This document shows positions 1-10,009 of a DNA stretch of 64,000 nt, one piece after another. Numbering within the stretch: the first letter of the stretch is position 1; the number at the start of each line of letters is the position of its first letter. Position numbers and translations under genes: made by a program. The notes below the pieces were generated by a model that was given only the letters and a program-made list of their open reading frames with translations, was not told where the DNA came from and did no database searches. Source of the stretch: an uncultured Clostridia bacterium (GTDB lineage: Bacteria; Bacillota; Clostridia; TANB77; CAG-508); contig CAQUBD010000004.1 in assembly GCA_948891265.1 (NCBI GenBank), positions 1 through 64,000 on the forward strand, in the 5' to 3' direction.

Positions 1-12
1 TAAATTCTGCAT

Positions 13-50
13 AAGATATCTGTAATTCGCTTTGCTCAAACAGCTATCTT
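13..50 (-). other. Hairpin resembling the L10-leader hairpin
   Basis: On the minus strand, downstream of the ribonuclease J gene, AAGATAGCTGT can pair with ACAGATATCTT with one G-A mismatch. The same architecture occurs in the rplJ leader at 18473-18511, where a base pair in the outer stem is exchanged in a compensatory way (AAGATA/TATCTT versus AAGTTA/TAACTT). There is no strong T run after it, so it is not an obvious terminator. It may belong to the leader of the next leftward gene, which lies outside the window. Confidence 0.4.
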
Positions 51-69
51 AATTTCCATCTGCCAAATA

Positions 70-2031
70 TTAAACCTCCATTATTATTGGTATAATCATT
101 GGATTTCTCTTTGTTTTACTAAATATATAATCTCTTAGGTTTTCTCTAACAGTTGATTTAATTGTAGACCAATCTCTAAGTCCTTTTTCTTCGCATTTTC
201 TAATTTCATGTCTTACAACACTTTTGACTTCATCCATTAGATTTTCTGATTCTCTAACATATACAAATCCTCTTGAAATTACATCTGGTCCAGCAACTAC
301 TTCTCCTGTTGAAGAATCCATTGTTAAAACAATAACAATTAATCCATCTTGTGATAAATGTTGTCTATCTCTTAAAACGATGCTTCCTACATCTCCAACT
401 CCTAATCCATCAACTAAAACTCTACCATTTGGAACCATTCCATTAAATTTTATTTCATTTTCATCAACTTCTAATACTTTTCCATTTTCCATAAGTACTA
501 TGTTCTTAGCTGGTATTCCCATCATTTGGGCTGTTTCTGCATGTGCTCTTAATTGTCTATATTCTCCATGAACTGGTATAAAGAATTTTGGCTTTGTAAG
601 TGCAAAAATTAATTTTTGTTCTTCTTGACAAGCATGCCCTGACACATGAACATCTGCTAATGCACTATATACAACTTCTGCTCCAATTTGCATTAAATCA
701 TCAATTACTTTTGATACTGACTTCTCATTTCCTGGTATTGGATTTGCTGATATTATAACTAAATCATTTGGTGTAATTTTTACTTTTCTATGTTCTCCCG
801 CTGCCATTCTTGTTAATGCTGACATTGTTTCCCCTTGACTTCCTGTTGTTATAATTACTAATTGCTCATCATTGTATGTTGACATCATATCTATATCTAT
901 AAATAAATCTTCTGGACAGTCTATATATCCTAATTCTCTAGCTGTAGTAATCATATTTATCATACTTCTACCACATATTGCAATTTTTCTTTTATATTTT
1001 ACTGCTGAACTAACAATTTGTTGTACTCTGTGTACATTTGATGCAAATGTTGCAACTACTATTCTTTTTGTACATCCATCAAATAAATTGTCAAATACTG
1101 GTCCTATTGAACTTTCAGACATTGTAAATCCTTTTCTTTCAGCATTTGTACTGTCAGACATTAAAGCTAGTATGCCTTGATTTCCAAGCTCTGCAATTCT
1201 TCCAAAGTCCATCATCTTTCCATCTATTGGAGTATAATCTATTTTAAAGTCTCCTGTGTGTAATATTGTTCCTACAGGTGTTGTTATTGCAAGCATTATA
1301 GAATCAGGTATACTATGTGAACTTCTTATAAATTCTACTTTAAAGTTTTTGCCAAATTTTAAAGTTTGTCCTTGTGTTATTTCAATTAATGTTGAACTTC
1401 TTAATATCTTGTGCTCTTCTAATTTATTTCTTATTAACCCCATTGCTAATTTTGGTGCGTATACAGGTATATTTATTTGTTTTAATAAATATGGCACACT
1501 TCCTATATGGTCTTCATGACCATGTGTTATTATAAGTCCTTTTATTTTATCTACATTTCTTTGTAAATATGTTATGTCTGGTATAACTAGGTCTACTCCT
1601 AACATATCGTCTTCTGGAAATGATAATCCACAATCTACTACTATTATTTCATCTTCATATTCAAAAACAGTTATATTTTTTCCAACTTCATGTAATCCCC
1701 CTAATGGAATTATTTTTAACTTTGATTTTTTGAATATATTATTATTCTTTTTACTATTACTTCTTCTTTTTTTATTTTCTGTTTTTGTTTCGATTGCTTG
1801 TGTATCTGAATTATCTGATGAATTCTTTACTTTCTTATTAGTAGTGTTCCTTTTAATTTCCTTTTTACTAATATTGTCTTTTTCTTCTCCTTCTTGTTTT
1901 TTTCTAGTATTACTTTTTGGCATATTTCTCTTTGTTTTTCTTCCTTGAGCATTTTTTTCAATATTACTAGTTGTCTTTTTTTGTCTTTTTTCAATTTTTT
2001 CTTCTTTATTGTTTAAATTTTCTTCTGCCAT
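70..2031 (-). CDS. rnjA: Ribonuclease J
   Basis: This is an RNase J-type metallo-beta-lactamase/beta-CASP ribonuclease, which processes and degrades RNA as endonuclease and 5' exonuclease in the cytoplasm. The core starts near residue 106 with KIIPLGGLHEVGKN, the metal-binding HGHEDH follows near residue 169, and the beta-CASP region has the HTGDFK and PVHGEYRQL motifs. The first ~105 residues are a Lys/Asn-rich low-complexity extension absent from the standard ~555-residue family, which explains the length of 653. The ATG follows AGAGGAAAATTA. A good promoter lies about 280 bases upstream, giving a long leader. The symbol rnjA rather than rnjB is a best guess. Confidence 0.93.
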   Translation of the reverse strand: MAEENLNNKEEKIEKRQKKTTSNIEKNAQGRKTKRNMPKSNTRKKQEGEEKDNISKKEIKRNTTNKKVKNSSDNSDTQAIETKTENKKRRSNSKKNNNIFKKSKLKIIPLGGLHEVGKNITVFEYEDEIIVVDCGLSFPEDDMLGVDLVIPDITYLQRNVDKIKGLIITHGHEDHIGSVPYLLKQINIPVYAPKLAMGLIRNKLEEHKILRSSTLIEITQGQTLKFGKNFKVEFIRSSHSIPDSIMLAITTPVGTILHTGDFKIDYTPIDGKMMDFGRIAELGNQGILALMSDSTNAERKGFTMSESSIGPVFDNLFDGCTKRIVVATFASNVHRVQQIVSSAVKYKRKIAICGRSMINMITTARELGYIDCPEDLFIDIDMMSTYNDEQLVIITTGSQGETMSALTRMAAGEHRKVKITPNDLVIISANPIPGNEKSVSKVIDDLMQIGAEVVYSALADVHVSGHACQEEQKLIFALTKPKFFIPVHGEYRQLRAHAETAQMMGIPAKNIVLMENGKVLEVDENEIKFNGMVPNGRVLVDGLGVGDVGSIVLRDRQHLSQDGLIVIVLTMDSSTGEVVAGPDVISRGFVYVRESENLMDEVKSVVRHEIRKCEEKGLRDWSTIKSTVRENLRDYIFSKTKRNPMIIPIIMEV

Positions 2032-2408
2032 TAATTTTCCTCTCTTTCTTTTTTATTTTATAATTTAATTTTCAATTTTTATAAATCCTCTATAGTCATA
2101 AGATCATGCATTAATAGTCGTTATCATATATATTTTTTAATTCTATGTGATAACAACTTTTAAAGACAAATAATTTATATATTTAATTATTTATCGTATA
2201 TTATAATAATTCTCATTTCTTTAATTTTTAATCCGTTCTCTTTTACTTAATTTGTTATTATGTCTTAAACTTTTGGGTTTTAAAAAAATCTCATACTTCG
2301 CCCTCTGGCAATACTTTTAAATTATACTATAAAATAGAAAAAAAGTCAAATTTTGTATTATGTAAAATTTGATTTCTAATTATTTTCATACTATATTAAG
2401 TTCTATAA
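2032..2408. other. Intergenic region holding the rnjA leader
   Basis: No gene is visible in this stretch. It contains the rnjA promoter and a long untranslated leader. Within the leader, GTTATCACATAG can fold back on a GATAAC arm around 2121-2156. The rest is AT-rich sequence without open frames or repeats that I could recognise. Confidence 0.5.
2321..2349 (-). promoter_or_regulatory. Promoter of rnjA
   Basis: On the minus strand a -35 box TTGACT (2344-2349) and a -10 box TATAAT (2321-2326) are separated by exactly 17 bases. The predicted transcript starts near 2314 and leaves about 280 bases before the rnjA ATG. Box quality and spacing are those of a housekeeping sigma-A promoter. Confidence 0.7.
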
Positions 2409-2663
2409 TTATTTTATAAAATCTTCTATTATATCTCTATAATCACTAACTCCAAAATCTATACATATCTTTATTAGTAAATTTATAAATTTTTTACTGC
2501 TCTTACATTTTTTACTTAATTGTTTTATTACTTGGTTTCTTTCTACTCTATATAATCCCTTCCTTCTACAAATTTCATAATTCTCTTCTAAGTAAATATA
2601 TTTTTTTCCTACTGCACTATTACTCTCCTCTTTTGTAAACATTTTTTCATTTACTTTTTTCAT
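2409..2663 (-). CDS. Small protein of unknown function
   Basis: An 84-residue basic, Lys-rich protein whose family I do not recognise. The start at 2663 is chosen because AAGGAGTATAAA precedes that ATG; an upstream ATG at 2696 has no ribosome binding site. It has no signal peptide or membrane segment. It lies downstream of the endolysin gene at the left end of the tail cluster and may be a cluster gene or an unrelated small regulator. Confidence 0.45.
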   Translation of the reverse strand: MKKVNEKMFTKEESNSAVGKKYIYLEENYEICRRKGLYRVERNQVIKQLSKKCKSSKKFINLLIKICIDFGVSDYRDIIEDFIK

Positions 2664-2809
2664 TTTATACTCCTTAATGTTAGAATCCACAAGCATTATA
2701 TACTATTTTTACATTTTGGCTGAAAAATTTTATGAAAATGGCATTTTAATTTATAAAGGTTACATAATATTTTATAACTGAGTCGAATTTTGTCACAAAA
2801 AGAAAAATA

Positions 2810-3550
2810 TTATTTTACTCCTTCAATCCATTTTGCAAATCCTATTTTGTAGTTATTACTTCCATCAACTTTATATCTTACCATAGCTCTATTATTAAAT
2901 ACTCCAAAGCAGTCACATTCTTCATATGCGCTTAAACTTCCTATTACTTTACTTAAATTGGTATCTGCATATATTGTTTCTTTTGTTGAACCATTTTTAT
3001 ATTTTCTCACTGGTTCATCAACTCCTTTCACTTCTGGAACTGTTACAACTGTAGTAGCTTGTTCTATTTTATTTGCTACATCACTTTTAAATTTTGACCA
3101 AACACTTGCATTTTTCACATAATATTTAGGGCATACTTTACCTGTTACATCATAATGTCTTATGATATTATCTGTTGACAAATTATATCTTTTACAAATG
3201 TCAGTACACAATTCTACTAAGCTATTATATGTTTTATCATTAAACTTTCCTTCCCAATCTGGATGACAATTTTCTATTCCTATGCTGTTTCTATTTACAG
3301 TTCTATTTCCTGCATGATATGCTACTTCGTTCTCTGGAATGCACCTTATTATTTCTCCATTTAATCCAATTATATAATGTGAACTTGCATATATATGTTT
3401 ATCTTTCAAACTTTCAAAGTAGTTTCTATTGGCTATTGCTGTACTGTTTGCATTTCCCACCCAGTGTACTACTATTTGTTTTACTGATTGTAACTTTTCT
3501 CCTGTTCTCGAATATGGATTTATTGTTAATAGAATTTCTTCTATATTCAT
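2810..3550 (-). CDS. N-acetylmuramoyl-L-alanine amidase (endolysin)
   Basis: A 246-residue type 2 amidase that cuts the bond between MurNAc and L-Ala in peptidoglycan. The amidase/PGRP fold covers residues 20-160. Metal-binding residues are visible in QIVVHWVG (His29), in VAYHAGNRTVNRNSIGIEN and in RHYDVTGKVCPKYY near residue 135. The C-terminal ~60 residues look like an SH3-type cell-wall binding domain. The start follows GAGAGGGAAAATAA. It sits just downstream of the holin gene, the usual lysis-cassette arrangement. It would release particles by host lysis. Confidence 0.88.
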   Translation of the reverse strand: MNIEEILLTINPYSRTGEKLQSVKQIVVHWVGNANSTAIANRNYFESLKDKHIYASSHYIIGLNGEIIRCIPENEVAYHAGNRTVNRNSIGIENCHPDWEGKFNDKTYNSLVELCTDICKRYNLSTDNIIRHYDVTGKVCPKYYVKNASVWSKFKSDVANKIEQATTVVTVPEVKGVDEPVRKYKNGSTKETIYADTNLSKVIGSLSAYEECDCFGVFNNRAMVRYKVDGSNNYKIGFAKWIEGVK

Positions 3551-3604
3551 TTATTTTCCCTCTCTTTCGCATTCTCTAAAAATTTTACTATTTTCAATAT
3601 TTCA

Positions 3605-3955
3605 TCATTCACTTTTATTATTGTTTAGCTTTTCTTTTAACTTTGGTGGTATTTTAACACCTAATTTATCACAGTTTTCTGTAAGGCTAGATAATTCCAT
3701 TAGGCATATATATCCTACTGTAAAATATAATATTAGTTCTGTTCCTAATGCAAATTTTGTTAGTATCCCAATTAAAACGTAAACAAGCTCGCCAAATTTT
3801 TTTGACAAGCCTGTTCTCATTACTGAACTTCTAAAATCTCCATTTCTCCATGATATTACTAATCCTGTAAAGATGTCCAGTATTATTAATATCATTGGGA
3901 CCAATATTGCCCACCATATATTTGTAAAATGTAAGTTTTGTATTATTTCTTCCAT
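3605..3955 (-). CDS. Holin, TcdE/phage_holin_4 type
   Basis: A 116-residue membrane protein with three or four hydrophobic segments (about residues 12-32, 50-75 and 78-96) and a Lys-rich C-terminus. LDIFTGLVISWRNGDFRSS is the signature of the TcdE/BhlA-like toxin-secretion/phage-lysis holin family. Holins open the cytoplasmic membrane so that the endolysin can reach the wall. The start at 3955 follows AAAGGGGGCAATAAA. The gene lies between tail genes and the amidase. Confidence 0.85.
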   Translation of the reverse strand: MEEIIQNLHFTNIWWAILVPMILIILDIFTGLVISWRNGDFRSSVMRTGLSKKFGELVYVLIGILTKFALGTELILYFTVGYICLMELSSLTENCDKLGVKIPPKLKEKLNNNKSE

Positions 3956-3968
3956 TTTATTGCCCCCT

Positions 3969-4265
3969 TTAGATATCTTCTGCATCTTTAAATTTATCTA
4001 TTGTTTTTAGATACTGGTATAAATCTTCTATTGTTTCTTCCTCATCATATTCCTTATCTATATAAGTTGTATCTATAAATATATTCATATCTTGATCTGG
4101 ATTATTGTTTTTGTAATATTCTACTTCTTTCTCTCTTTTTTCTTTATCTGTATATGATGCCACTTCTATTATGTTTGTATTATTTGTTATTTTGTTTATA
4201 CTTACTATTCTATGATATTTTACTGTTATTCCATTATCTAATTCTATTATTTTTTGTATAGCCAT
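3969..4265 (-). CDS. Small tail-cluster protein
   Basis: A 98-residue acidic protein without recognised motifs. The start follows TAGGAGGGAAAATA. It lies between the large tip protein and the holin, the place where many siphophages carry small XkdX- or baseplate-accessory-like proteins. The C-terminal half is rich in Asp/Glu and Tyr. Function is unknown; only its place in the operon suggests a link to the particle. Confidence 0.5.
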   Translation of the reverse strand: MAIQKIIELDNGITVKYHRIVSINKITNNTNIIEVASYTDKEKREKEVEYYKNNNPDQDMNIFIDTTYIDKEYDEEETIEDLYQYLKTIDKFKDAEDI

Positions 4266-4275
4266 ATTTTCCCTC

Positions 4276-6693
4276 CTATTTATATCCTAAAATTTTTATT
4301 ACCTTCATATAATTTGAAATTCCTCCTACATGGGATCCTGAGCCATGATTTAGATTCACATATGCATTATTTTTAAATGTAACACTAGTTCCGCTAATGG
4401 TTAGCATAGTAAAAATGAATTGCATTACATTTGATGCTGTAAAAATATCAACACAAGCATGAGATGCAGTTTTTCCATTAGGATTTATAACTCTACAAGT
4501 TGAAATATTGCCATTTCTACTTAATATACTTATATCTAAATAAGCAAAGTTAGCTGCTGTTTGAGATAGTGTTATTGTTCCTGTTGTTCCAGATGTGTTA
4601 TTATATAGTGTAGTAGGTTTTGCTTGTATCTCGCCTTGATGACAATACGTTAAGTTTGAATTATTACTACTATTATAAGCACCATTCCAATATGTTAAAA
4701 AGCTCATTGTAGGAAAATAGCTTTGATTTGTATTATAATTAGTATGTGTTTTTGAAGATGCACTTTTTATACCATCTATCGCACAGTTATTTACATATAC
4801 TTTTGATCCGTCCGAATATACTAACCATTTTTTTAATTTATCACTATATACTCCATGATTTGTTCCACTCGCTCCAACTCCAAATGCAACTTGAGTACCA
4901 GTATCACTTCTCTTTGAGTAGTAAAAAGTATCTGTATCAGAATCGTTTCTTATTATACTTACGCAACTTTTAAACAAAGCCTTCCCATTAACTTGCAATT
5001 TACTTTCATCATCTGCATTATATTTTTGTCCTATCGCTATATTATTTTTATATACTGCAATAGCTGGATTTCCACTACCTAAGGTAATTGTATATGTTGC
5101 TGATGATAATTCATCTGCTAAAATTAATTGTATATTATATGAATTTGATACATTAAATCCCTCAGCGCCTAAATCTCCTTTTATAACCACATTTCCTGTA
5201 ATCTTATTTCCAGAAATTGTATATGTAAGAGTTGTTCCTCCATCTATATATTCTGAACTCGTTGTATTTTTATATTTATATACACATGATTTAATAGTAT
5301 TTGTCACTGATCCAAAGTTATCATTCCAGAATTGACCTTCAAATTTTAATGTCACTTTTGCTCCTATATTATTTTCTCTTATTGCTTGCATAGAAACAAT
5401 TTTTATATTTGAATAGTTTTTTATAGTTGCGTTTTTGCTAATTTTAGTACTGTTTACTCTACTATCTGTTGCATACATATCTATAACATTACTGTCAATT
5501 GCCTTTATTGTTAAATTTACATCTGTATTGCTACTATAATCTTCTTTCTTACTTTGGTTTCCTATTGACATTCTATAACTCTTCATTGTAGAACTATTTT
5601 TAGCAATAGCTTTATTTTCTGTACTTATTGTACCTTTTACATTTGAATATCCTTTTATTAATATCTGACTATTTCCTGTTAATAATGTAGTTTTACAATT
5701 AGTATCTTCATATGTAAAGTCACTAAATGTTGGGTCACTATTTATTACTGTAAATACACAATCTTTATAATTTGTATAACTTATATTGTTTGCAGTTGTT
5801 GTAATAATATATCTTAGTGTTATATTTTTAGAGTCTGGTACTAATGCATATATTGCACTTGCTGTTGGTGTAATACTTTTACTTGTTCCTGTAACATTTC
5901 CATAATTTATTACCTGTGTTCCATCTGTTTTGCATAGTTTTAATGAAGTTGTGCTACCACTTGGGTTATTCCAATTTATTGTGTGATTATTTCCTATATC
6001 TATATTTGGAGTAGATATTAACCTTGCTATATCATAAGTTGTAATAGAAATTGCATTAGTTTCTGTCCATAATTGATTATCTGTTCTTTTTAATCTTATT
6101 TTTATACTATATGTAGTATTTGGAGATAAATTATAAATTGTAAAATTTCCACTTTTATTATCACTTGCAACAGTATCCCCAGCAGGTGTCCAATTCCCAC
6201 CATTAAGACTATATGCCGTAAAATCCCTTGGATGGCTTGAGCTCCATGAAAATGTCAAACTATTTACAGTTTTACTTTTTAAGGAAAAATTATTTATTGA
6301 TAAATACCTTTGTATTGTTGTTAGTGAGACATTTGCACTAGCAGAGCCAGACTTAGGTCCCCATCCACTGCCATTTGGTAGTGCTGATGAAGAACTAATA
6401 TTAATAGTTTTAGAACCATTGTTATTATGAGTAACAGTTGTGCTTCCACTCACTAATGCTACTGTAGTACCTGGTGCTAAGTTTATATTTAATGTATTAC
6501 TAAATGTTTGTCCGTTTATTGATAGTGTTGATGTTTTATTATTCTCATATGATGTATGTGAATTACATTTAACATATACTGTAGCAGAAACAATAGAGCT
6601 ATTATTAGCAATACTTACATTGCTTTCATTCCAATCAATCCAATACTCATATGCATCAGATTTTTGAGTTACACTTCCATTAATTCGTCCCAT
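4276..6693 (-). CDS. Large tail-tip/fibre structural protein
   Basis: An 805-residue protein, rich in Ser, Thr and Asn. The N-terminal ~130 residues resemble phage structural proteins of the DUF859 type (GRINGSVTQKSDAYEYWIDW), followed by at least one fibronectin-III-like repeat (residues ~140-230) and a beta-rich C-terminus with KALFKSCVSI, typical of tip or fibre ends. The likely role is receptor or wall binding at the tail tip. The start at 6693 has TAGGAGGATAAAA in front of it; an upstream ATG at 6720 lies inside the preceding gene. It starts two bases after the hub gene ends. Confidence 0.75.
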   Translation of the reverse strand: MGRINGSVTQKSDAYEYWIDWNESNVSIANNSSIVSATVYVKCNSHTSYENNKTSTLSINGQTFSNTLNINLAPGTTVALVSGSTTVTHNNNGSKTINISSSSALPNGSGWGPKSGSASANVSLTTIQRYLSINNFSLKSKTVNSLTFSWSSSHPRDFTAYSLNGGNWTPAGDTVASDNKSGNFTIYNLSPNTTYSIKIRLKRTDNQLWTETNAISITTYDIARLISTPNIDIGNNHTINWNNPSGSTTSLKLCKTDGTQVINYGNVTGTSKSITPTASAIYALVPDSKNITLRYIITTTANNISYTNYKDCVFTVINSDPTFSDFTYEDTNCKTTLLTGNSQILIKGYSNVKGTISTENKAIAKNSSTMKSYRMSIGNQSKKEDYSSNTDVNLTIKAIDSNVIDMYATDSRVNSTKISKNATIKNYSNIKIVSMQAIRENNIGAKVTLKFEGQFWNDNFGSVTNTIKSCVYKYKNTTSSEYIDGGTTLTYTISGNKITGNVVIKGDLGAEGFNVSNSYNIQLILADELSSATYTITLGSGNPAIAVYKNNIAIGQKYNADDESKLQVNGKALFKSCVSIIRNDSDTDTFYYSKRSDTGTQVAFGVGASGTNHGVYSDKLKKWLVYSDGSKVYVNNCAIDGIKSASSKTHTNYNTNQSYFPTMSFLTYWNGAYNSSNNSNLTYCHQGEIQAKPTTLYNNTSGTTGTITLSQTAANFAYLDISILSRNGNISTCRVINPNGKTASHACVDIFTASNVMQFIFTMLTISGTSVTFKNNAYVNLNHGSGSHVGGISNYMKVIKILGYK

Positions 6694-6695
6694 TT

Positions 6696-8595
6696 TTATC
6701 CTCCTATTCCTGTTAACCATATTTGGTTTCCAACTTTTTGAATAAATAAATCATTAATTTTTGCTTCGTTTTTTACTTCTAAGTTCTTTGCATAAACGCC
6801 TTTATCTGTCATTTCTGCAACTCTTTCATCTGTTGTTTCATTAAATGTTTTATTTCCATTTGCATCTATTCTTGTATATACATTTGAAGAAGTACTTTCT
6901 ACCTTTATACCTTTTCCTATTGTTACTGTTTCTGTTATTGTTTCATTAGGGTTTTGGCTCCATACTACTTTGTCTGTACCATTTGCTACCATTAAATCTG
7001 CTATTAAAAATGAGTTGTCTGTATCTGTTCCAATTTTAATTTCTATAGCATTTGATGTTACTTCTATTGTATATACTTTTTCTTGCCACTCATTTATATT
7101 TTCTGTATCTAAATTATATTGTGTTTCATTTATTTCTATATATCCTGCTGCTAATTCAATAAGTTTTTTATACAAAAAGCTTATTGTGTATGTTCCATTT
7201 TTTACAACTTGTTTTTGAGTTGCTATTCCATTTTTTGTCTTATATGCCATTTTACTTACTGTATTTTGATCTACATCTGTATGTGTATATTTTTCTATTC
7301 CTAAATTTCCATTTTCTTCTGTATTCCAATAGTCCAAATTACAATAAAATATATTATTTCCACCTGTTATAGTAAAATTATTTATTGTACCATTTATTGT
7401 TTGTTTTAATTCATTTATTTGTTCTTTAACTTCATCTTTACTTGCTACTGTTGATGTAAAACTATCAATTGTTTGTTCATGTTGACTTAATTTTTCTTCA
7501 TGTTCTGTTGTTTCTTGAACTAATTGTGCTATTTTTCCATCCACTTCATTAATTCTACTTTGTACTTTTCTATTTATTACATTTTGTTTTTCTTTTTTTA
7601 CTGTTGTTTCTTGCTTTTGCTTAATATTTATTTTACTTTTTATACCTGCAATAAATCTTCCTGCTAAACTCATTTCTCCTTGATATATTATAGCTTTTCC
7701 ATCTATTACAATTTTATCTCCTACATCTATTGTAGGGTCTATAATAGCTTCTCCTTCAAAACTATTTATTACTAATCCATTTATTTCATTATAGATATTT
7801 TCTATTTGTTCTTCATCTACTATGTATATATTATCTTGATTTATCCATAAATTATTTCTTGTTTCATCTCCATATTTAAAGCTTCTTATTCCATCTTCAT
7901 AAGATACTTTAGAAATTTTAAATTCTTCTCCCCATTTGAATGTTTTAAATAATTCTAATGGTATTGTAGCTTCATCTTCACATATCTTTTTAAAATAAAG
8001 TTTTCCATCTCTCCCTATAACAGCGAATCCCCCAGCACATTCGGCAATATACCCTATATATTCTCTTGCTGTTATTTGATTATCATATACTGTTATTTGA
8101 CTGTCAGAATTAAGAAAAGAGTTGGAACCGCAATTTTAACCCTTTTTTGTTACATATATCTTGTGCAATTTGTTTTAATGTTGCATATCCATTTTCATTA
8201 ATTACTTCACTAGCATCATAATATCCATCATTTGCATTTAATTTAATCATATTATCTAATGCTTTAATGTTTATTATATTTTCATCTTCTTCATCAAAGT
8301 CATCTACATTGTATATTCCAATAGGTATTATTTCAAAGTCTTCACCTATTAATACTCCATATTCTACCCTTATTTGTTTTGGAACCCCAATATTTGCTTT
8401 TTTATGTATTTGTAATTCTATATATTGACATGGCGTTACTCCTAATTCCAATTCGTTATCAAATAATGTATTGCCCACTTTAAAACTGGTTATATAATTT
8501 GAATTTACTAATATCTCATCAAAATATACATTTATTATGGATTGATTGTTTTTATATATATTTTCATACCAATTATCACTTACATTTTTATACAT
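6696..8595 (-). CDS. Tail hub protein (Tal-like), +1 frameshift at CGG
   Basis: Read as one gene this encodes 632 residues. Frame 0 runs from the ATG at 8595 through DICNKKGLKL and then stops five codons after CGG (8128-8130). Skipping the C gives GGT and continues GSNSFLNSDSQITVYDNQIT, then ITAREYIGYIAECAGGFAVI and on to the C-terminal coiled-coil and tip-binding region. The join is a typical mid-protein segment of siphophage tail hub/endopeptidase-like proteins, so the two halves belong together. It overlaps the upstream tail gene by eight bases. A simple mutation is possible, but six other genes here show the same error type at the same codon. Confidence 0.8.
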
Positions 8596-9008
8596 TATTT
8601 GCCCCCTGTACTGCTTGTTTTTGAGATTGAGTTAACTTTTTTTGTACCATATTAAAAGATACTTGCCAATATGATTTGGAAGTATCTTCATCTAATCCTG
8701 TTCTATGCATTTTTGATTTTCTTTTACTCACTCTAAATTCAGCGTTTTCTAAAATTCCTCCGTGGAATACTTGGTGTCTTTATTGTAATTATCATTGGAT
8801 TTTGATATGTAGCTTGTAATAATTCTTCTGCTTCTTCTTCTGTTAAGTAATCCCAACTCATATTACAATTTAACATTCCTATTGCTATTGGGTTATCTAT
8901 TAATGAACCATCTACTATTGATGAATAACTATCTTTGTCTGTATCTTCTATATCATCATCATAACTTGATGGTGTTTTCATTACTTTTCCATTTAATTTC
9001 CATAACAT
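8588..9008 (-). CDS. Distal tail-associated protein (DUF6711-like), +1 frameshift at CGG
   Basis: A 139-residue protein when read through. Frame 0 starts with MLWKLNGKVMKTPSSY and would end RRNFRKR shortly after CGG at 8760-8762. Skipping the C of CGG gives IPGGILENAEFRVSKRKSKM and continues for 65 more residues to a stop that overlaps the start of the hub gene, the tight coupling expected in a tail operon. The fold resembles small Gram-positive phage proteins encoded between tape measure and hub. The family name is a resemblance by eye only. Confidence 0.72.
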
Positions 9009-9043
9009 ATTTTTAACCTCCCTTTTACAAATTTATTTAATAA

Positions 9044-9138
9044 AAAATGAAGGGCTGTAAAAACTAAAAAATCATTGAATTTACATATGTATTTTCAATG
9101 ATTTTTATTATTTAATTTACAACCGTACTTCATTTTTA
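9044..9138 (-). repeat. Long imperfect inverted repeat, possible terminator or small MITE
   Basis: The outer arms (aaaaatgaag and cttcattttt) enclose second arms (TGTAAA / TTTACA) and an inner hairpin AATCATTGAA / TTCAATGATT. The structure overlaps the stop codon of the leftward gene at 9136. It could terminate or attenuate transcription inside the tail operon after an inserted gene, or be a small non-autonomous insertion. No second copy was noticed in the window. Confidence 0.5.
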
Positions 9139-9615
9139 TAATAATTCTTGTTTCTTTTTATCAAATTCATCTTGTGAAATTATTCCTTCATCTAATAATT
9201 TCTTAAATTTCATTATTTCATCTGCGCTAGAAATATTATTTACATTTGCATTTTTTCCTTTTTGTATCTTTTCTAGTATATAATTATATATCTCTTCTGA
9301 TTTTTTTGGAATTTCTTTATTAAATGCTCTTAATATTAATGTATTTGGGTCTTTAGCTGCATTAGCTGTTGTCATTCCTAACTTTCCAACCCCCTGATTT
9401 ATTTCTTGTGTTCCTGCAGCAATAAATTTTATATATCCATTTGCCATAATAGTCGGTTTTCTATATTCTATCGCTGTTAGGTCATTATAAAAAAATGTTT
9501 TATCTCCTTTTAGACTTTGTGAAATAAATCCTCCAAATGTATTTCTTGATATAACTACCTTATCTTCATATACCTTTAATATCCCATTAGTACATTTTAA
9601 TATAAAAGTTTCCAT
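9136..9615 (-). CDS. SHOCT-domain protein
   Basis: A 159-residue protein with an N-terminal DUF4429/PH-like beta domain (residues ~5-105) and a C-terminal SHOCT motif, IMKFKKLLDEGIISQDEFDK, about 30 residues long. SHOCT segments are short helical oligomerisation modules. The start at 9615 follows CAGGAGGGATTATAT; an upstream in-frame codon at 9651 lacks such a site. The gene interrupts the tail gene order between tape measure and distal tail protein and is probably an inserted cargo gene, not a particle component. Confidence 0.75.
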   Translation of the reverse strand: METFILKCTNGILKVYEDKVVISRNTFGGFISQSLKGDKTFFYNDLTAIEYRKPTIMANGYIKFIAAGTQEINQGVGKLGMTTANAAKDPNTLILRAFNKEIPKKSEEIYNYILEKIQKGKNANVNNISSADEIMKFKKLLDEGIISQDEFDKKKQELL

Positions 9616-9769
9616 ATATAATCCCTCCTGATAGAATGATACCACACTCATCTATCAAAATTTGTCGAAATTTGTAATCTCTTAATTTTTTAGTTTAAAT
9701 ATTATAACTTATCTTTAAATAAATCTAAAACATTACAAAATGTAGTCACTTTTTAATGTATATTCTCAA

Positions 9770-10009
9770 TTATCTATATACTATTAAAGTTTCGTATGAA
9801 AGCCCTTGAGTTCCACCTATTTCTAATTTAATATCTAATATTTCATAACCTTCATTTTGTATAAATTCAATTACTTCATTTACTTTTTCAGTATATGCTA
9901 TTTCTGGTTTATTACCATTTGTAATTCCCGTATGTATTAGAATTATGTGCTTATTTCCATCTTTAGGTTTTAAGTTTATTTCTGTATTAGAATTCTTTTT
10001 ATCAAACAT
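9770..10009 (-). CDS. Small hypothetical protein
   Basis: A 79-residue soluble protein with no signal peptide and no motif I recognise. The segment EVIEFIQNEGYEILDIKLEI alternates helix and strand, compatible with a small alpha/beta fold. RAGGTGATATTAT precedes the ATG. Like its SHOCT-domain neighbour it sits between the tape measure and distal tail genes and is separated from both by spacers of more than 90 bases, which is unlike the tightly packed tail genes and suggests cargo. Confidence 0.5.
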   Translation of the reverse strand: MFDKKNSNTEINLKPKDGNKHIILIHTGITNGNKPEIAYTEKVNEVIEFIQNEGYEILDIKLEIGGTQGLSYETLIVYR

